Positions 1-7,499 of a stretch of 64,000 bases of DNA are shown piece after piece. Origin of the DNA: an uncultured Acidobacteriaceae bacterium (lineage in GTDB: Bacteria > Acidobacteriota > Terriglobia > Terriglobales > Acidobacteriaceae); the NCBI GenBank assembly GCA_903849645.1, contig CAINJJ010000036.1, positions 1 through 64,000 of the forward strand. Direction: 5' to 3'. Made by a program: the position numbers and the translations under genes. The notes under the pieces are model-generated. The model was not told where the DNA came from. It did no database searches and saw nothing but the letters and a program-made list of their open reading frames with translations. Position 1 is the stretch's first letter. Every line of letters starts with the position of its first letter.

Positions 1-139
1 GATGGTGATGCCCGGCGACAACGTGCAGCTTGTGATTGAGCTGATCACGCCGGTGGCTCTGGAAAAGGGACTCCGGTTTGCGATCCGCGAAGGCGGCCGC
101 ACGGTGGGCGCAGGCACGGTTTCTGAGATTGTGAAGTAA
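1..139 (+). CDS. tuf: Elongation factor Tu, C-terminal end (5' truncated by window)
   Basis: Only the last 46 codons are present, reading [14 protein letters not shown] and ending [14 protein letters not shown] before TAA at 137-139. This is the conserved C-terminal beta-barrel (domain 3) of EF-Tu, the GTPase that delivers aminoacyl-tRNA to the ribosome. The order tuf, rpmG, tRNA-Trp, secE, nusG, rplK downstream is the classical bacterial arrangement and supports the call. The rest of the gene lies to the left of the window. Confidence 0.97.
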   Translation, partial: MVMPGDNVQLVIELITPVALEKGLRFAIREGGRTVGAGTVSEIVK

Positions 140-144
140 GGAAG

Positions 145-243
145 ACAGTGAAGGAAGTGAAACCGTGAAGAAGTGAAACAGTGAATCGGCAAGGCGCAGG
201 TTGTTCACTGATTCACTTTTTCACTGAATCACTTCCTTACTGA
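145..243. repeat. Imperfect inverted GTGAA/TTCAC tract between tuf and rpmG
   Basis: The spacer after the tuf stop is made almost entirely of degenerate GTGAA and CAGTGAA units (left arm about 146-183) followed by their reverse complement, TTCACT units (right arm about 203-242). The arms can fold into a long imperfect stem around a short central GC-rich loop. It has no T-rich tail typical of an intrinsic terminator. It may attenuate or stabilise transcript between tuf and rpmG. It resembles other low-complexity tracts in this window (413-530, 8767-8960, 47714-47789). Confidence 0.6.
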
Positions 244-261
244 AGTTGAAAGGATTTTGAA

Positions 262-411
262 ATGCGGGAAATTGTCACATTGCAGTGCACTGAGTGCAAG
301 GAGCGCAACTACACGACGACGAAGAACAAGAAGACGACCACGGGCCGTCTCGAGTTCAAGAAGTTCTGTAACCGCTGCCGCAAGCACCAGCCGCACAAGG
401 AAACGAAGTAA
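262..411 (+). CDS. rpmG: 50S ribosomal protein L33
   Basis: A 49-residue protein starting [17 protein letters not shown] and ending [14 protein letters not shown]. Length and sequence are those of bacterial L33, a small large-subunit protein near the E site. Two Cys pairs (CTEC and CNRC) are present, so this is the zinc-ribbon (C+) form. The start has AAAGG about 9 bases upstream. It sits between tuf and tRNA-Trp as in many bacteria. It is too short to appear in most automatic ORF lists. Confidence 0.97.
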   Translation: MREIVTLQCTECKERNYTTTKNKKTTTGRLEFKKFCNRCRKHQPHKETK

Positions 412-412
412 C

Positions 413-530
413 GACAGTGGTCAGTGAACAGGGCACAGTGGTCAGTTAGGGTCTTGGCTGGTTAGTCAATCAGGCTGCACTCGGAAGAAAGAAACTGATC
501 ACCGTCCACTGATTACTGTTCACTGCCTTT
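413..530. repeat. CAGTGGTCAGTGAACAG-type low-complexity spacer
   Basis: The spacer between rpmG and tRNA-Trp begins two bases after the rpmG stop with CAGTGGTCAGTGAACAG, repeats CAGTGGTCAGT, and ends with complementary units (CCACTGATTACTGTTCACTG) just before the tRNA. The two ends could pair as a long imperfect stem. No coding potential is seen. It belongs to the same type of stop-codon-adjacent tract as those near 8.8 kb and 47.7 kb. Confidence 0.5.
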
Positions 531-606
531 AGGGGCGTAAGCTCAACGGCTAAACTGTCGGTCTCCAAAACCGAACTTGGGGGTTCGAATCCCTCCGCCC
601 CTGCCA
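531..606 (+). tRNA. tRNA-Trp (CCA anticodon)
   Basis: A 76-nt cloverleaf with acceptor arm AGGGGCG pairing CGCCCCT, discriminator G and an encoded CCA end at 604-606. The anticodon loop CTCCAAA gives anticodon CCA for UGG codons. The T arm GGGGGTTCGAATCCCTC is standard. The sequence is close to the E. coli tRNA-Trp, and the position between rpmG and secE is the common location of this gene. Confidence 0.97.
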
Positions 607-657
607 GATTGAGAACGGATGCGCCGGGCATGACGCCTGGCGCGAAGGAACAGAAGT

Positions 658-963
658 ATGGGAACGAAAGTAACAATCGTGAACGGGGAACAGCGGCCCT
701 CGCAGGCAAAGAAGCCGGCCGAGAGTTCATTGACCAGGTGGACGGCCAGCCTGCAGACCTCATGGAGTGACTTCCGTCGCTTCCTTGAAGATGTCCGGGC
801 CGAGATGCGCAAGGTGGTGACACCGTCGCGCAAGGAAGTCCAGGCAACCACCACGGTGGTCATTGTGGCTGTGTTCATCTTCGGGGTTTACTTCTTCCTG
901 GTGGATGGGATTTTCTCCTACGGCATGAACCGGCTGCTGCAAAAGCTGGGCGGGCTGCAGTAG
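658..963 (+). CDS. secE: Preprotein translocase subunit SecE
   Basis: 101 residues. The first half is polar; the conserved motif FLEDVRAEMRKVVTPSRKEV is the amphipathic helix that lies on the membrane and clamps SecY. It is followed by a single transmembrane helix (about residues 68-88, VVIVAVFIFGVYFFLVDGIF). This is the one-TM form of SecE, an essential part of the SecYEG channel. AAGGAACAG lies just upstream of the ATG. The gene is followed 24 bases later by nusG, the usual partner. Confidence 0.97.
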   Translation: MGTKVTIVNGEQRPSQAKKPAESSLTRWTASLQTSWSDFRRFLEDVRAEMRKVVTPSRKEVQATTTVVIVAVFIFGVYFFLVDGIFSYGMNRLLQKLGGLQ

Positions 964-987
964 TTCAGCCGAGCGCGAATCGAGAGC

Positions 988-1575
988 ATGATGGCAGAAG
1001 AACTGGAACAACCCGTCGAACCGGTAGTGCCGGAGCGCAACGAGCGCTTCAAGTGGTACATCCTGCACGCCTACTCCGGTTTCGAGCGCAAGGTGCGCGA
1101 GTCCATCCAGAGCCGGATTGAGGCCTTCGGGCTTCAGGAAAAAGTTGGCCGGGTGATGATTCCCACGGAGCCCGTGACGGAGATTGTCAACGGCAAAAAG
1201 CGTACCGTGGAGCGGGTCTTCCTCCCCGGCTACGTTCTGGTGGAGATGGAGCTGGACAACCACCTGTGGCACGTTCTCAAGGACACGCCCAAGGTGACCG
1301 GCTTTCTGGGCACCGGCGACAAGCCTGTGGCCCTGAGCGAAGAAGAAGTCAGCGGCATCCTCTTCCGGTCCGAGACCTCCAAGGACAAGCCGCGGCTCAA
1401 GATCAAGTTTGAAAAGAACGAGCAGGTCCGCATCACCGACGGGCCCTTTGCCAACTTCAACGGCGTGGTGGACGAGATCAACGAAGATCGCGAGACCCTC
1501 AAGGTGATGGTGACCATCTTCGGACGCTCCACCCCGGTCGAGCTCGAGTTTGGCAAAGTCGAAAAGATTGAGTAG
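988..1575 (+). CDS. nusG: Transcription termination/antitermination factor NusG
   Basis: 195 residues. The N-terminal NGN domain begins around [15 protein letters not shown] and binds RNA polymerase at the clamp helices. The C-terminal KOW domain is visible as [18 protein letters not shown] and ends with [15 protein letters not shown]. It links RNA polymerase to ribosomal protein S10 or Rho. Two consecutive Met codons make the start uncertain by one residue. It lies directly after secE and before rplK, the canonical order. Confidence 0.97.
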   Translation: MMAEELEQPVEPVVPERNERFKWYILHAYSGFERKVRESIQSRIEAFGLQEKVGRVMIPTEPVTEIVNGKKRTVERVFLPGYVLVEMELDNHLWHVLKDTPKVTGFLGTGDKPVALSEEEVSGILFRSETSKDKPRLKIKFEKNEQVRITDGPFANFNGVVDEINEDRETLKVMVTIFGRSTPVELEFGKVEKIE

Positions 1576-1743
1576 TTGGTTTTAGCTGTCAGTTATTAGC
1601 TTTCAGCTTCTAGCCGGCCTTGCCTCCCTGGCGGGCGCCGGTTGCGAGCGAACGCTGCGGCGCCAACACCAAAATTTGAACAGGAAATGTCCAGCGGGCG
1701 GGCAAAAGCCAGGAACCCGCAGCTGGTCCTGAAGGAAGAGATC

Positions 1744-2181
1744 ATGGCACCTCCGAAGAAAGTAACAGGGTACGTCAAGCTGCAGATCGTCGCCGGCAAG
1801 GCGACCCCGGCTCCTCCGGTTGGCCCCGCACTGGGCCAGGCGCAGGTCAACATCATGGAGTTCTGCAAGCAGTTCAACGCGCGCACCTCCAACAAGGAGA
1901 TGGAAGGGCTGGTCATTCCGGTCGTCATCTCGGTGCATGCCGACCGCAGCTTCAGCTTTGTCACCAAGACGCCTCCGGCCGCGGTGCTGCTCAAGAAGGC
2001 TGCCGGCATCGCCAAGGGCTCCGGCACGCCCAACAAGGAAAAGATCGGCAAGGTGACCGAAGCGCAGGTGCGCGAGATCGCCACGCAGAAGATGCCCGAT
2101 CTGAATGCCGCCTCCGTCGAGACGGCCATCAAGAGCATCAAGGGTACCGCCCGCTCCATGGGTATTGAAGTCGTCGCCTAA
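1744..2181 (+). CDS. rplK: 50S ribosomal protein L11
   Basis: 145 residues, [20 protein letters not shown] to [12 protein letters not shown]. It contains the proline-rich [11 protein letters not shown] segment and the C-terminal RNA-binding domain with [10 protein letters not shown]11 forms the GTPase-associated centre with 23S rRNA. An in-frame open stretch runs upstream to 1642, but the start at 1744 has AAGGAAGAG at good spacing and matches the conserved N terminus. rplA, which normally follows, is not here: the gene is followed by a strong hairpin and then by unrelated genes. Confidence 0.97.
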   Translation: MAPPKKVTGYVKLQIVAGKATPAPPVGPALGQAQVNIMEFCKQFNARTSNKEMEGLVIPVVISVHADRSFSFVTKTPPAAVLLKKAAGIAKGSGTPNKEKIGKVTEAQVREIATQKMPDLNAASVETAIKSIKGTARSMGIEVVA

Positions 2182-2200
2182 GCAGCAGCCTCCTGCAATG

Positions 2201-2238
2201 GCACAAAGGCCTTCCCCTGCGCGGGAAGGCTTTTGTGC
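2201..2238 (+). terminator. Strong intrinsic terminator after rplK
   Basis: GCACAAAGGCCTTCCC (2201-2216), a six-base loop, then GGGAAGGCTTTTGTGC (2223-2238). The two arms pair over 16 positions with one G-T wobble, and the right arm contains a TTTT run. It begins 20 bases after the rplK stop and closes the secE-nusG-rplK transcript. The A/T outer part means it could also work on the other strand. Confidence 0.85.
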
Positions 2239-2341
2239 GTATGGACGCGCTATGCTTCAGAGCCATCTCCGCACCGCCCGACCCTCGATTGGCCATCCCG
2301 CCGGATTGACGCGCGGGGGCGTGCGCCGTAGGCTCAAAGGT

Positions 2342-2917
2342 ATGGAATTCACGATCAGCGAGCTGGAACAGGAACCGATAGAGTTTGAACTGGAGTTGGC
2401 GCCGGGGGCGGTGGATCTGGGCCAGGAGGCGGAGCAGGAAGGTCCCCTGGCGGCCAGTGGGCAGGCGGAGGTGCTGCACGAGCACCGGGGGCCCAAGGAC
2501 ATTGTGGCCGACATCCGGCTCAAGGGGCACTTTGCGGGGAAGTTCCAGGTGCCGTGCGCGCGGTGCGTGGAGCCGGTGCTGCTGCCCATCGCGGCGGACT
2601 TTGACCTGATTTTCAGGCCGGCGGCGGCGGATGCGGAGGCCACGGAGCGTTCGATAACGGCGCAGGAGACAGAAATCGGTTATTATCAAGAGGACAGTCT
2701 TTCGCTTGAGGATGTGCTGCGCGAGCAGGTGCTTTTGTCTCTGCCGGTCAGAACGCTATGCAAGCCGGACTGCAAGGGACTTTGCCCGCGCTGCGGTGAA
2801 AACCGCAACAGCCAGACGTGCAACTGCGAAGTGGGTCCGAGCGACCCCCGCTGGGAAGCGCTGGCCGGACTCCGCGGCCGGTTGGAGTCCAAGGACAACA
2901 GCCCCAAGAGAAATTGA
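2342..2917 (+). CDS. yceD: YceD/DUF177 family protein (23S rRNA accumulation protein)
   Basis: 191 residues with an acidic N-terminal half and a Cys cluster: CARC around residue 80 and CKPDCKGLCPRCGENRNSQTC near the C terminus. This Cys pattern and the location immediately before rpmF and plsX are the hallmarks of the YceD/DUF177 family, linked to 23S rRNA accumulation. The ATG at 2342 starts MEFTISELEQEP. The longer open frame from 2105 overlaps rplK and the terminator and is not real. The spacer to rpmF is 94 bases. Confidence 0.9.
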   Translation: MEFTISELEQEPIEFELELAPGAVDLGQEAEQEGPLAASGQAEVLHEHRGPKDIVADIRLKGHFAGKFQVPCARCVEPVLLPIAADFDLIFRPAAADAEATERSITAQETEIGYYQEDSLSLEDVLREQVLLSLPVRTLCKPDCKGLCPRCGENRNSQTCNCEVGPSDPRWEALAGLRGRLESKDNSPKRN

Positions 2918-3011
2918 AGGTGCTGAAGCCCGTGCCGCAAGGCAGCCGGGACCCCGCATGGCCAAAGCGGCCGGGGACCGGGAGCGGGCCGAGACACGAA
3001 AGGAATTTGCC

Positions 3012-3200
3012 ATGCCTAATCCGAAGAGGCGCCACTCGACGCGCCGCACCGCACTTCGCCGCTCTCACGATTTTCTGACCGCCGTGGGCGTCTCCGAGTG
3101 CCCCAGCTGCCACGAAAAGAAGCTGCCGCACCAGGCCTGCCCCAAGTGCGGGGCGTACAAGGGCCGCGCGGTTCTGGACATCAAGGAAGCAGCCAAGTAA
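3012..3200 (+). CDS. rpmF: 50S ribosomal protein L32
   Basis: 62 residues, starting MPNPKRRHSTRRTALRRSHD. A zinc-ribbon is visible as CPSCHEKKLPHQACPKCG. Length and N terminus match bacterial L32. AAAGGAAT precedes the ATG. The reading frame is open further upstream, but that part is the shadow of yceD. It is followed after 12 bases by plsX, as in most bacteria, so ribosome and phospholipid synthesis genes are probably co-transcribed. Confidence 0.97.
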   Translation: MPNPKRRHSTRRTALRRSHDFLTAVGVSECPSCHEKKLPHQACPKCGAYKGRAVLDIKEAAK

Positions 3201-3212
3201 ACTTCGGCACTC

Positions 3213-4271
3213 ATGCTCATCGACATTGTGCTCGACGCAGTAGGTTCGGATAAGGCTCCAGAACCGGAGATCCGGGGAGCCATCCTTGCCTGCAAAGCTC
3301 TGCCTGTGCGGGTCCACCTGGTTGGGCCGGAGGCGGAGCTGCGCGACCTTCTGGACGAACACCTGGGGAACGAAGATCTGCCGATCGTGATCCACCATGC
3401 CTCCGAGAGGATTGGGATGGAGGAGAAGGCGGCTCATGCCGTGCGCACCAAGAAAGACAGCTCGATGCGGGTGGGTCTGAAGCTGGTGCGCGAGGGCAAG
3501 GCTGCGGGTTTTGTGACGGCGGGGAACACGGGCGCGGCCATGGCGACGGCCAAGATGGTGCTGGGCGCGCTGCCGGGCGTGGACCGTCCGGCGCTGGCCA
3601 CGCCAATGCCAAGTTCGACCGGAAACCCCTGTGTGCTGCTGGACGTGGGCGCGAACGTGGACTGCAAGCCGACCAACCTGGCGCAGTTTGCGGTGATGGG
3701 CGAGATGTATGCGCGGACGGTGCTCAAGATTGCCGAGCCGCGGGTGGGTCTGCTGTCCATTGGCGAAGAAGAGACCAAGGGCAACGACCTGACGCGGGAG
3801 GCTTTTCCGCTGCTGAAGGCGCTGCCGATCAAGTTCATTGGCAACGTGGAGGGGCGGGACATCTTCAGCGGGCTGGCGGACGTGATTGTGTGCGACGGGT
3901 TTGTGGGCAACGTGGCGCTGAAGACAAGCGAGGGCGTAGGGCGGTTTGTGCGCGATGTGCTGCGCGAGTCGCTGACGCGGACGGTCACCGCCAAGGTGGG
4001 CGCGCTGCTCTCGCGGCAGGCGTTCAACGAGTTCCGCCACCGGCTGGACTACCGCGAGTACGGCGGCGCGCCGCTGCTCGGGGTGCGCGGCATCTGCATC
4101 ATCGGGCACGGATCGTCGAACGACCGGGCCATTTTCAATGGCATTCGCGTGGCCTACGAGTTTGCCAAGGCGGGCACGACGCAGCAGATTGAGGCGGGGT
4201 TTGCCAGCCGGGCGAAACTGAGCGGGGCCAACGGCTCGGGCGATGCGGCTTCCGGCGCGGCCGAGCAGTAG
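3213..4271 (+). CDS. plsX: Phosphate acyltransferase PlsX
   Basis: 352 residues. PlsX makes acyl-phosphate from acyl-ACP, the first step of the PlsX/PlsY phospholipid pathway. Conserved family segments are visible: [13 protein letters not shown] at the N terminus, [62 protein letters not shown], and [19 protein letters not shown]. The protein is of normal length for the family. fabH and fabD do not follow; the next gene is a small Trm112-like gene 6 bases downstream. Confidence 0.96.
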   Translation: MLIDIVLDAVGSDKAPEPEIRGAILACKALPVRVHLVGPEAELRDLLDEHLGNEDLPIVIHHASERIGMEEKAAHAVRTKKDSSMRVGLKLVREGKAAGFVTAGNTGAAMATAKMVLGALPGVDRPALATPMPSSTGNPCVLLDVGANVDCKPTNLAQFAVMGEMYARTVLKIAEPRVGLLSIGEEETKGNDLTREAFPLLKALPIKFIGNVEGRDIFSGLADVIVCDGFVGNVALKTSEGVGRFVRDVLRESLTRTVTAKVGALLSRQAFNEFRHRLDYREYGGAPLLGVRGICIIGHGSSNDRAIFNGIRVAYEFAKAGTTQQIEAGFASRAKLSGANGSGDAASGAAEQ

Positions 4272-4277
4272 GCGGCG

Positions 4278-4463
4278 ATGCCTGCGGAATCCAACAATAT
4301 CCTGATATTGGACGCGGCGGTGCTGGGCCAACTGGCCTGTCCCGTGTGCCTGGGGGAGCTGCGCCTGGAAGCAGCGGGGCTGCTGTGCGCGGGCTGCGGA
4401 CGGAGCTACCCGGTGGTGGATGGGATTCCGGTGCTGATTGCTGAGCGGGCGACCAAAGGTTGA
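4278..4463 (+). CDS. Trm112/YcaR-like small zinc-ribbon protein
   Basis: 61 residues with LACPVCLGELRL and LLCAGCGRSYPVVDGIPVLI, the paired CxxC motifs and the SYPVxDGIPVLI tail of the Trm112 (DUF343/YcaR) family. In archaea and eukaryotes Trm112 activates methyltransferases; the role of the bacterial proteins is less clear. It starts 6 bases after plsX and is probably co-transcribed with it. It is followed by terminator-like structure. Confidence 0.85.
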   Translation: MPAESNNILILDAAVLGQLACPVCLGELRLEAAGLLCAGCGRSYPVVDGIPVLIAERATKG

Positions 4464-4524
4464 GGCTGCCCGGCGTTTCAGGCGGCTGAGGCCGCTCGAG
4501 ATCAGCGCAAATCAGGTGCTTTCT

Positions 4525-4556
4525 CCCTGACTTGAATCAGGGCCGAGTCTTTTTTA
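4525..4556 (+). terminator. Likely intrinsic terminator after plsX/Trm112
   Basis: CCCTGA (4525-4530) pairs with TCAGGG (4537-4542) and is followed five bases later by a run of six T at 4550-4555. A second T6/A7 complementary stretch follows immediately, so the site may terminate from both directions. The stem is short (6 bp), which keeps confidence moderate. Confidence 0.5.
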
Positions 4557-4658
4557 CAAAAAAAGTCCAAGTGAAAGAAGGGCCGCGCCTGAAGGCTGGC
4601 CCGATTGAGCCTCTGCGTTGAGGGGCATCCATGGTCCGCTGAGGTCGCTCCATGAAGG

Positions 4659-4677
4659 GCCCGCGTTTGCCGCGGGC
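4659..4677 (-). terminator. Hairpin just after the GH42-like gene
   Basis: GCCCGCG (4659-4665) and CGCGGGC (4671-4677) form a perfect 7-bp GC stem with a five-base loop, starting three bases after the stop codon of the minus-strand gene ending at 4680. There is no strong T tail on the minus strand, so it may be a weak terminator or an mRNA 3'-end stabiliser. Confidence 0.5.
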
Positions 4678-4679
4678 TC

Positions 4680-6692
4680 TCACGGCACGATGCGCAGGAT
4701 TGCATGCACATGCAGATCCGGCAGGATGCCGTGCCAGTGGCCGTCTTTGTATGCGCCCGACAGGACCGTGGCTCCCGGATCGAGGATCACCGCGGAGGGC
4801 TTGGCGGCGAGGCGGATGCGGAGCGGGATGGGGCCGGTGGCAGGCACGATCCCGCTGTGGCGGAACTGGCCTGTGACGGGTGCGCCGGCGGTGTTGACCA
4901 GGTGGATGAGGGTCTGTCCGTTCTTGACGCGGAGCACAATTTCCAGCTCGGGGTGGGCCCCATCCAGTCGAACCATGGGGGCGCGCAGCGACTCGAGCAG
5001 GGGGCGCAGGACGGAGCGCAGGACGGGCGAGTTCGCGCCGGCATGGAGCGAGGCCAGGGGACCGGGGCAGACGAGGACCTCGCCCTTGCCGCGAGGCTGA
5101 CGAACGGCGAGCGGGAGAGCGTCCAGGCGCGCATCGGGTGAGCGCCAGGCCTGGGCAGCCAACTGGGCAGGCGCAGCTTCAAGCTCGATCCAGTTGCCGG
5201 GAGCCTCGGCAAAGCCGGAGTCATCGGCGACGAAGAGCGTCTGCTGGGCTGCTGGGCTCTTGATTTGGAGGCCAAGGGCGGGGGCGAAGAGGGCGGCGTT
5301 GTCCGCGCCGAAGGTGAAAAGCCTTCCGCCTTCCGCCGCGTACTTTACGAGCGCGGAGAGTGCCTCCGGGCCGATGTCGCTCCAGTCGGGGAGAACGACG
5401 AGGGGATAGCGGGCGAGGGATTCGGCGGCCTGCCAGTCGGGGATGAGATCGACAGAGTAGCCGCAGGCGAGGAGCAGGTCAACAGCTCCGGCGGCGGGGT
5501 CTTCGGCCGCGCCCCAGCCGCCAAAGGGACGGTTGGCGGTGCGATAAAGGGTGCGGCCGGAGTAGAAGACACCCGCTTCCGGCAGGGTTTCAGAGCCATG
5601 GGACCAGAGCTGGCGCTTGCGGCAAAAGCCCGCCACTTCGGCCCCGGTGGCGACGATGCGGTCATCGATCCATCCGGCGCGAGTGGGGACGTAGTAGATC
5701 TGGTAGCCGCCGCCCTGGGCGAGGACGATGGCTGCCTCCTGTTCGAGCTCGACGGCTGGCTTGGCGGACTGGCGCTGGAAGTGCTCGTCGGACTCGAAGC
5801 CCCAGGACATCAGATCCCAGGGCTTGCCGCAGCGGGAGAGATAGCGGGCCTGAATGCGGGCCTGGCGGAGCGCGGCTTTATCCGCAATGTCGCCGGAGAG
5901 GTAGTCGAGCGGCAGGGTGGGGCGCTCGGGGGCAAAGGTGGAGTACATCCAATTGCTGGTGATCTGGTAGCCGGGGCGGGCGCGGTGCAGGGCGTCGGCG
6001 TAGCGGGCGACGTATTGGCGGAAGGCTTCGCGCTGCAGTTCAAGGAAGTCCAGCCAGCCGGGGTCTTCAGGCTTGCGGGGCAGCGCGGCCAGGCCCGTCT
6101 TCCGCTGGAAGGCCTGGCGGGCGGGCTCTGAGTAGTCGGGCTGCACGGCCCAGGCGTCGCCATCGACCCAGGATCCGTCGAGGTCGTAGTTGACGGCTGC
6201 TTCAAGCAGCTCGGGAATCATCAACTGCTGCTCGTAGGGGCCGAAGAGGCTGGTCTGCTGCGGGTCGGGCCTGCCGTCGGGACCAACGCGCGCCCAATCG
6301 GGGTGCCGGGCCGCCGCGAGGCCGTCGAGGACACCGGAGAAGTGGTTGTAGAGGGCGACGCCGCGCGCGGCGGTGACGCGCCGCCAGAGCGCGAGCGAGT
6401 CCTGGACGATGCCGGGGGCGGAGTTGCCTGTTTTGGAGGGAAAGCCGAGGTAGCCGGGGTGGCCCTTCGAGTCGTACTGGATGAAGTCGGGTCCGCAGCG
6501 GTCGAGGAGGCGCGCGATCATCTGCTCGGTCAGGTCGCGGCCGAGGGCGGTATCTTCGGCGGTAGGGTGGAGGTCGAAGTGGAAGCCAAAGAAACAGTCC
6601 TTGCGGGCAGGGCGCGCAGGCGCGGCGAGGGCAGGGGGAACGAGGGTGGCAGCGGCGGCTGCGGCAAGAAACTCGCGGCGGGAAACCTGCAT
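4680..6692 (-). CDS. Tat-exported GH42-like glycoside hydrolase or related protein
   Basis: 670 residues. The N terminus MQVSRREFLAAAAAATL is a twin-arginine signal, so it is exported folded. The first two thirds read like a TIM-barrel glycosidase (segments such as FIQYDSKGHPGYLGFPS, VALYNHFSGVLDG, SWVDGDAWAVQPDY). The region around CGYSVDLIPDWQAAESLARY and LVVLPDWSDIGPEAL resembles the glutamine-amidotransferase-like (trimerisation) domain of GH42-type enzymes, and the C terminus has a beta-rich segment (LIHLVNTAGAPVTGQF). No specific substrate can be assigned. It stands alone on the minus strand. Confidence 0.6.
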   Translation of the reverse strand: MQVSRREFLAAAAAATLVPPALAAPARPARKDCFFGFHFDLHPTAEDTALGRDLTEQMIARLLDRCGPDFIQYDSKGHPGYLGFPSKTGNSAPGIVQDSLALWRRVTAARGVALYNHFSGVLDGLAAARHPDWARVGPDGRPDPQQTSLFGPYEQQLMIPELLEAAVNYDLDGSWVDGDAWAVQPDYSEPARQAFQRKTGLAALPRKPEDPGWLDFLELQREAFRQYVARYADALHRARPGYQITSNWMYSTFAPERPTLPLDYLSGDIADKAALRQARIQARYLSRCGKPWDLMSWGFESDEHFQRQSAKPAVELEQEAAIVLAQGGGYQIYYVPTRAGWIDDRIVATGAEVAGFCRKRQLWSHGSETLPEAGVFYSGRTLYRTANRPFGGWGAAEDPAAGAVDLLLACGYSVDLIPDWQAAESLARYPLVVLPDWSDIGPEALSALVKYAAEGGRLFTFGADNAALFAPALGLQIKSPAAQQTLFVADDSGFAEAPGNWIELEAAPAQLAAQAWRSPDARLDALPLAVRQPRGKGEVLVCPGPLASLHAGANSPVLRSVLRPLLESLRAPMVRLDGAHPELEIVLRVKNGQTLIHLVNTAGAPVTGQFRHSGIVPATGPIPLRIRLAAKPSAVILDPGATVLSGAYKDGHWHGILPDLHVHAILRIVP

Positions 6693-6839
6693 GGACGTGC
6701 CTCTCAGGGGTCAGCCAGGCCGCTCGGAAACCAGAATCAGGCGGTGACTAAGAGTCTAAACCGGGGGCGCCGGAGTCCGGCTCCGCCTTGCCCGGCAGAA
6801 GCGTGTTCCCTGCCGGCTCACCCATTTGGCCGCTTCCGC

Positions 6840-7307
6840 TCAGGAACGCTTCGAGAGCCGCGGGAAGCCATAGCCGGCCAGCAGTACCAACAAGATGTAC
6901 ACAATCTGGGCCACGGTGCGGGGAACCACGCCCGGCATCTGTGTGCCGCCGATGACTTTGCCCGCGGCATAGATATTGGCCGGGAAGACGGCGACCATCA
7001 TGATGGCGATCCAGAGCGCGGCGGAGCGGTGGAAACGGGGCAGGAACAGGCCGACGGCGCCGGCGATCTCCAGGACTCCAGTGAGCAGCACAAGGGCCTG
7101 CGGAGCGGGAAAGCCGGCGGGCATCATGGCTGTGGTGGAGTCGAGGCGGACGAAGTGGAGGAAGAAACCGGAGGCCAGCAGGGGCAGCGCCACGAGCACG
7201 CGCAGGAGCCACTGCGTGACGCCGAAGCCGGCATAGCCTCCGCGCCCGATGGCGAACCAGGCAAGGATGGTGAGAACGAGCAGCAGAAGGGGAACGGCGT
7301 AGTTCAA
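6840..7307 (-). CDS. DoxX-like integral membrane protein
   Basis: 155 residues with four or more transmembrane segments. The motif GVLEIAGAVGLFLPRFHRSAALWIAIMMVAVFPANIYAA is typical of the DoxX/DoxX-like family. The start is a TTG at 7305-7307 preceded by AAAAGGAG, so the ORF begins at a non-ATG codon. It is the last gene of a minus-strand set: MacB-type permease, 58-aa membrane protein, DoxX. Function is unknown; some DoxX proteins are linked to redox processes. A 7-bp inverted repeat (6792-6798/6810-6816) lies just after the stop. Confidence 0.8.
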   Translation of the reverse strand: MNYAVPLLLLVLTILAWFAIGRGGYAGFGVTQWLLRVLVALPLLASGFFLHFVRLDSTTAMMPAGFPAPQALVLLTGVLEIAGAVGLFLPRFHRSAALWIAIMMVAVFPANIYAAGKVIGGTQMPGVVPRTVAQIVYILLVLLAGYGFPRLSKRS

Positions 7308-7322
7308 GCGGGAAGGCTCCTT

Positions 7323-7499
7323 TTAGCGGCGGCTGTGAAAAGGGCGGACGATGAGCAGGGCAAAGGCCACGGCCAGGGCGAAGGCGAGGGCGAGGAAGCC
7401 AAAAAGAAGTTTGAGACTGGGGCCGGGAGAGGGTTCGTCCGGCTCCTGCCTGGCGGGAGGGGATGCGGGGGCGGGGGGCAGAATCTCCGGATCATTCAT
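7323..7499 (-). CDS. Small single-TM membrane protein overlapping the MacB-type permease gene
   Basis: Reading the minus strand from ATG at 7499 gives 58 residues: a Pro/acidic-rich N-terminal tail (MNDPEILPPAPASPPARQEP), then one hydrophobic helix at about residues 29-51 (KLLFGFLALAFALAVAFALL), then a short basic tail HSRR. Its start overlaps the last 8 bases of the permease gene, and DoxX starts 15 bases after its stop, so all three are probably translated together. The charge pattern (basic end inside) suggests a type II or tail-anchored topology. A competing frame at 7304-7495 gives low-complexity Pro/Ser sequence and is rejected. I do not recognise a family. Confidence 0.6.
   Translation of the reverse strand: MNDPEILPPAPASPPARQEPDEPSPGPSLKLLFGFLALAFALAVAFALLIVRPFHSRR

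Noticed and set aside
470-847. Minus-strand ORF with AEGFEPPSSVLETDSLAVELTPL
   Set aside because: It is the antisense reading of tRNA-Trp and secE, a well-known type of false protein.
1642-1743. N-terminal extension of rplK
   Set aside because: The conserved L11 N terminus and a good ribosome binding site are at 1744; the extension is non-conserved low-quality sequence.
7304-7495. Minus-strand 63-residue ORF MIRRFCPPPPHPLPPGRS
   Set aside because: It is a Pro/Ser-rich out-of-frame reading over the more convincing 58-residue TM protein at 7323-7499.
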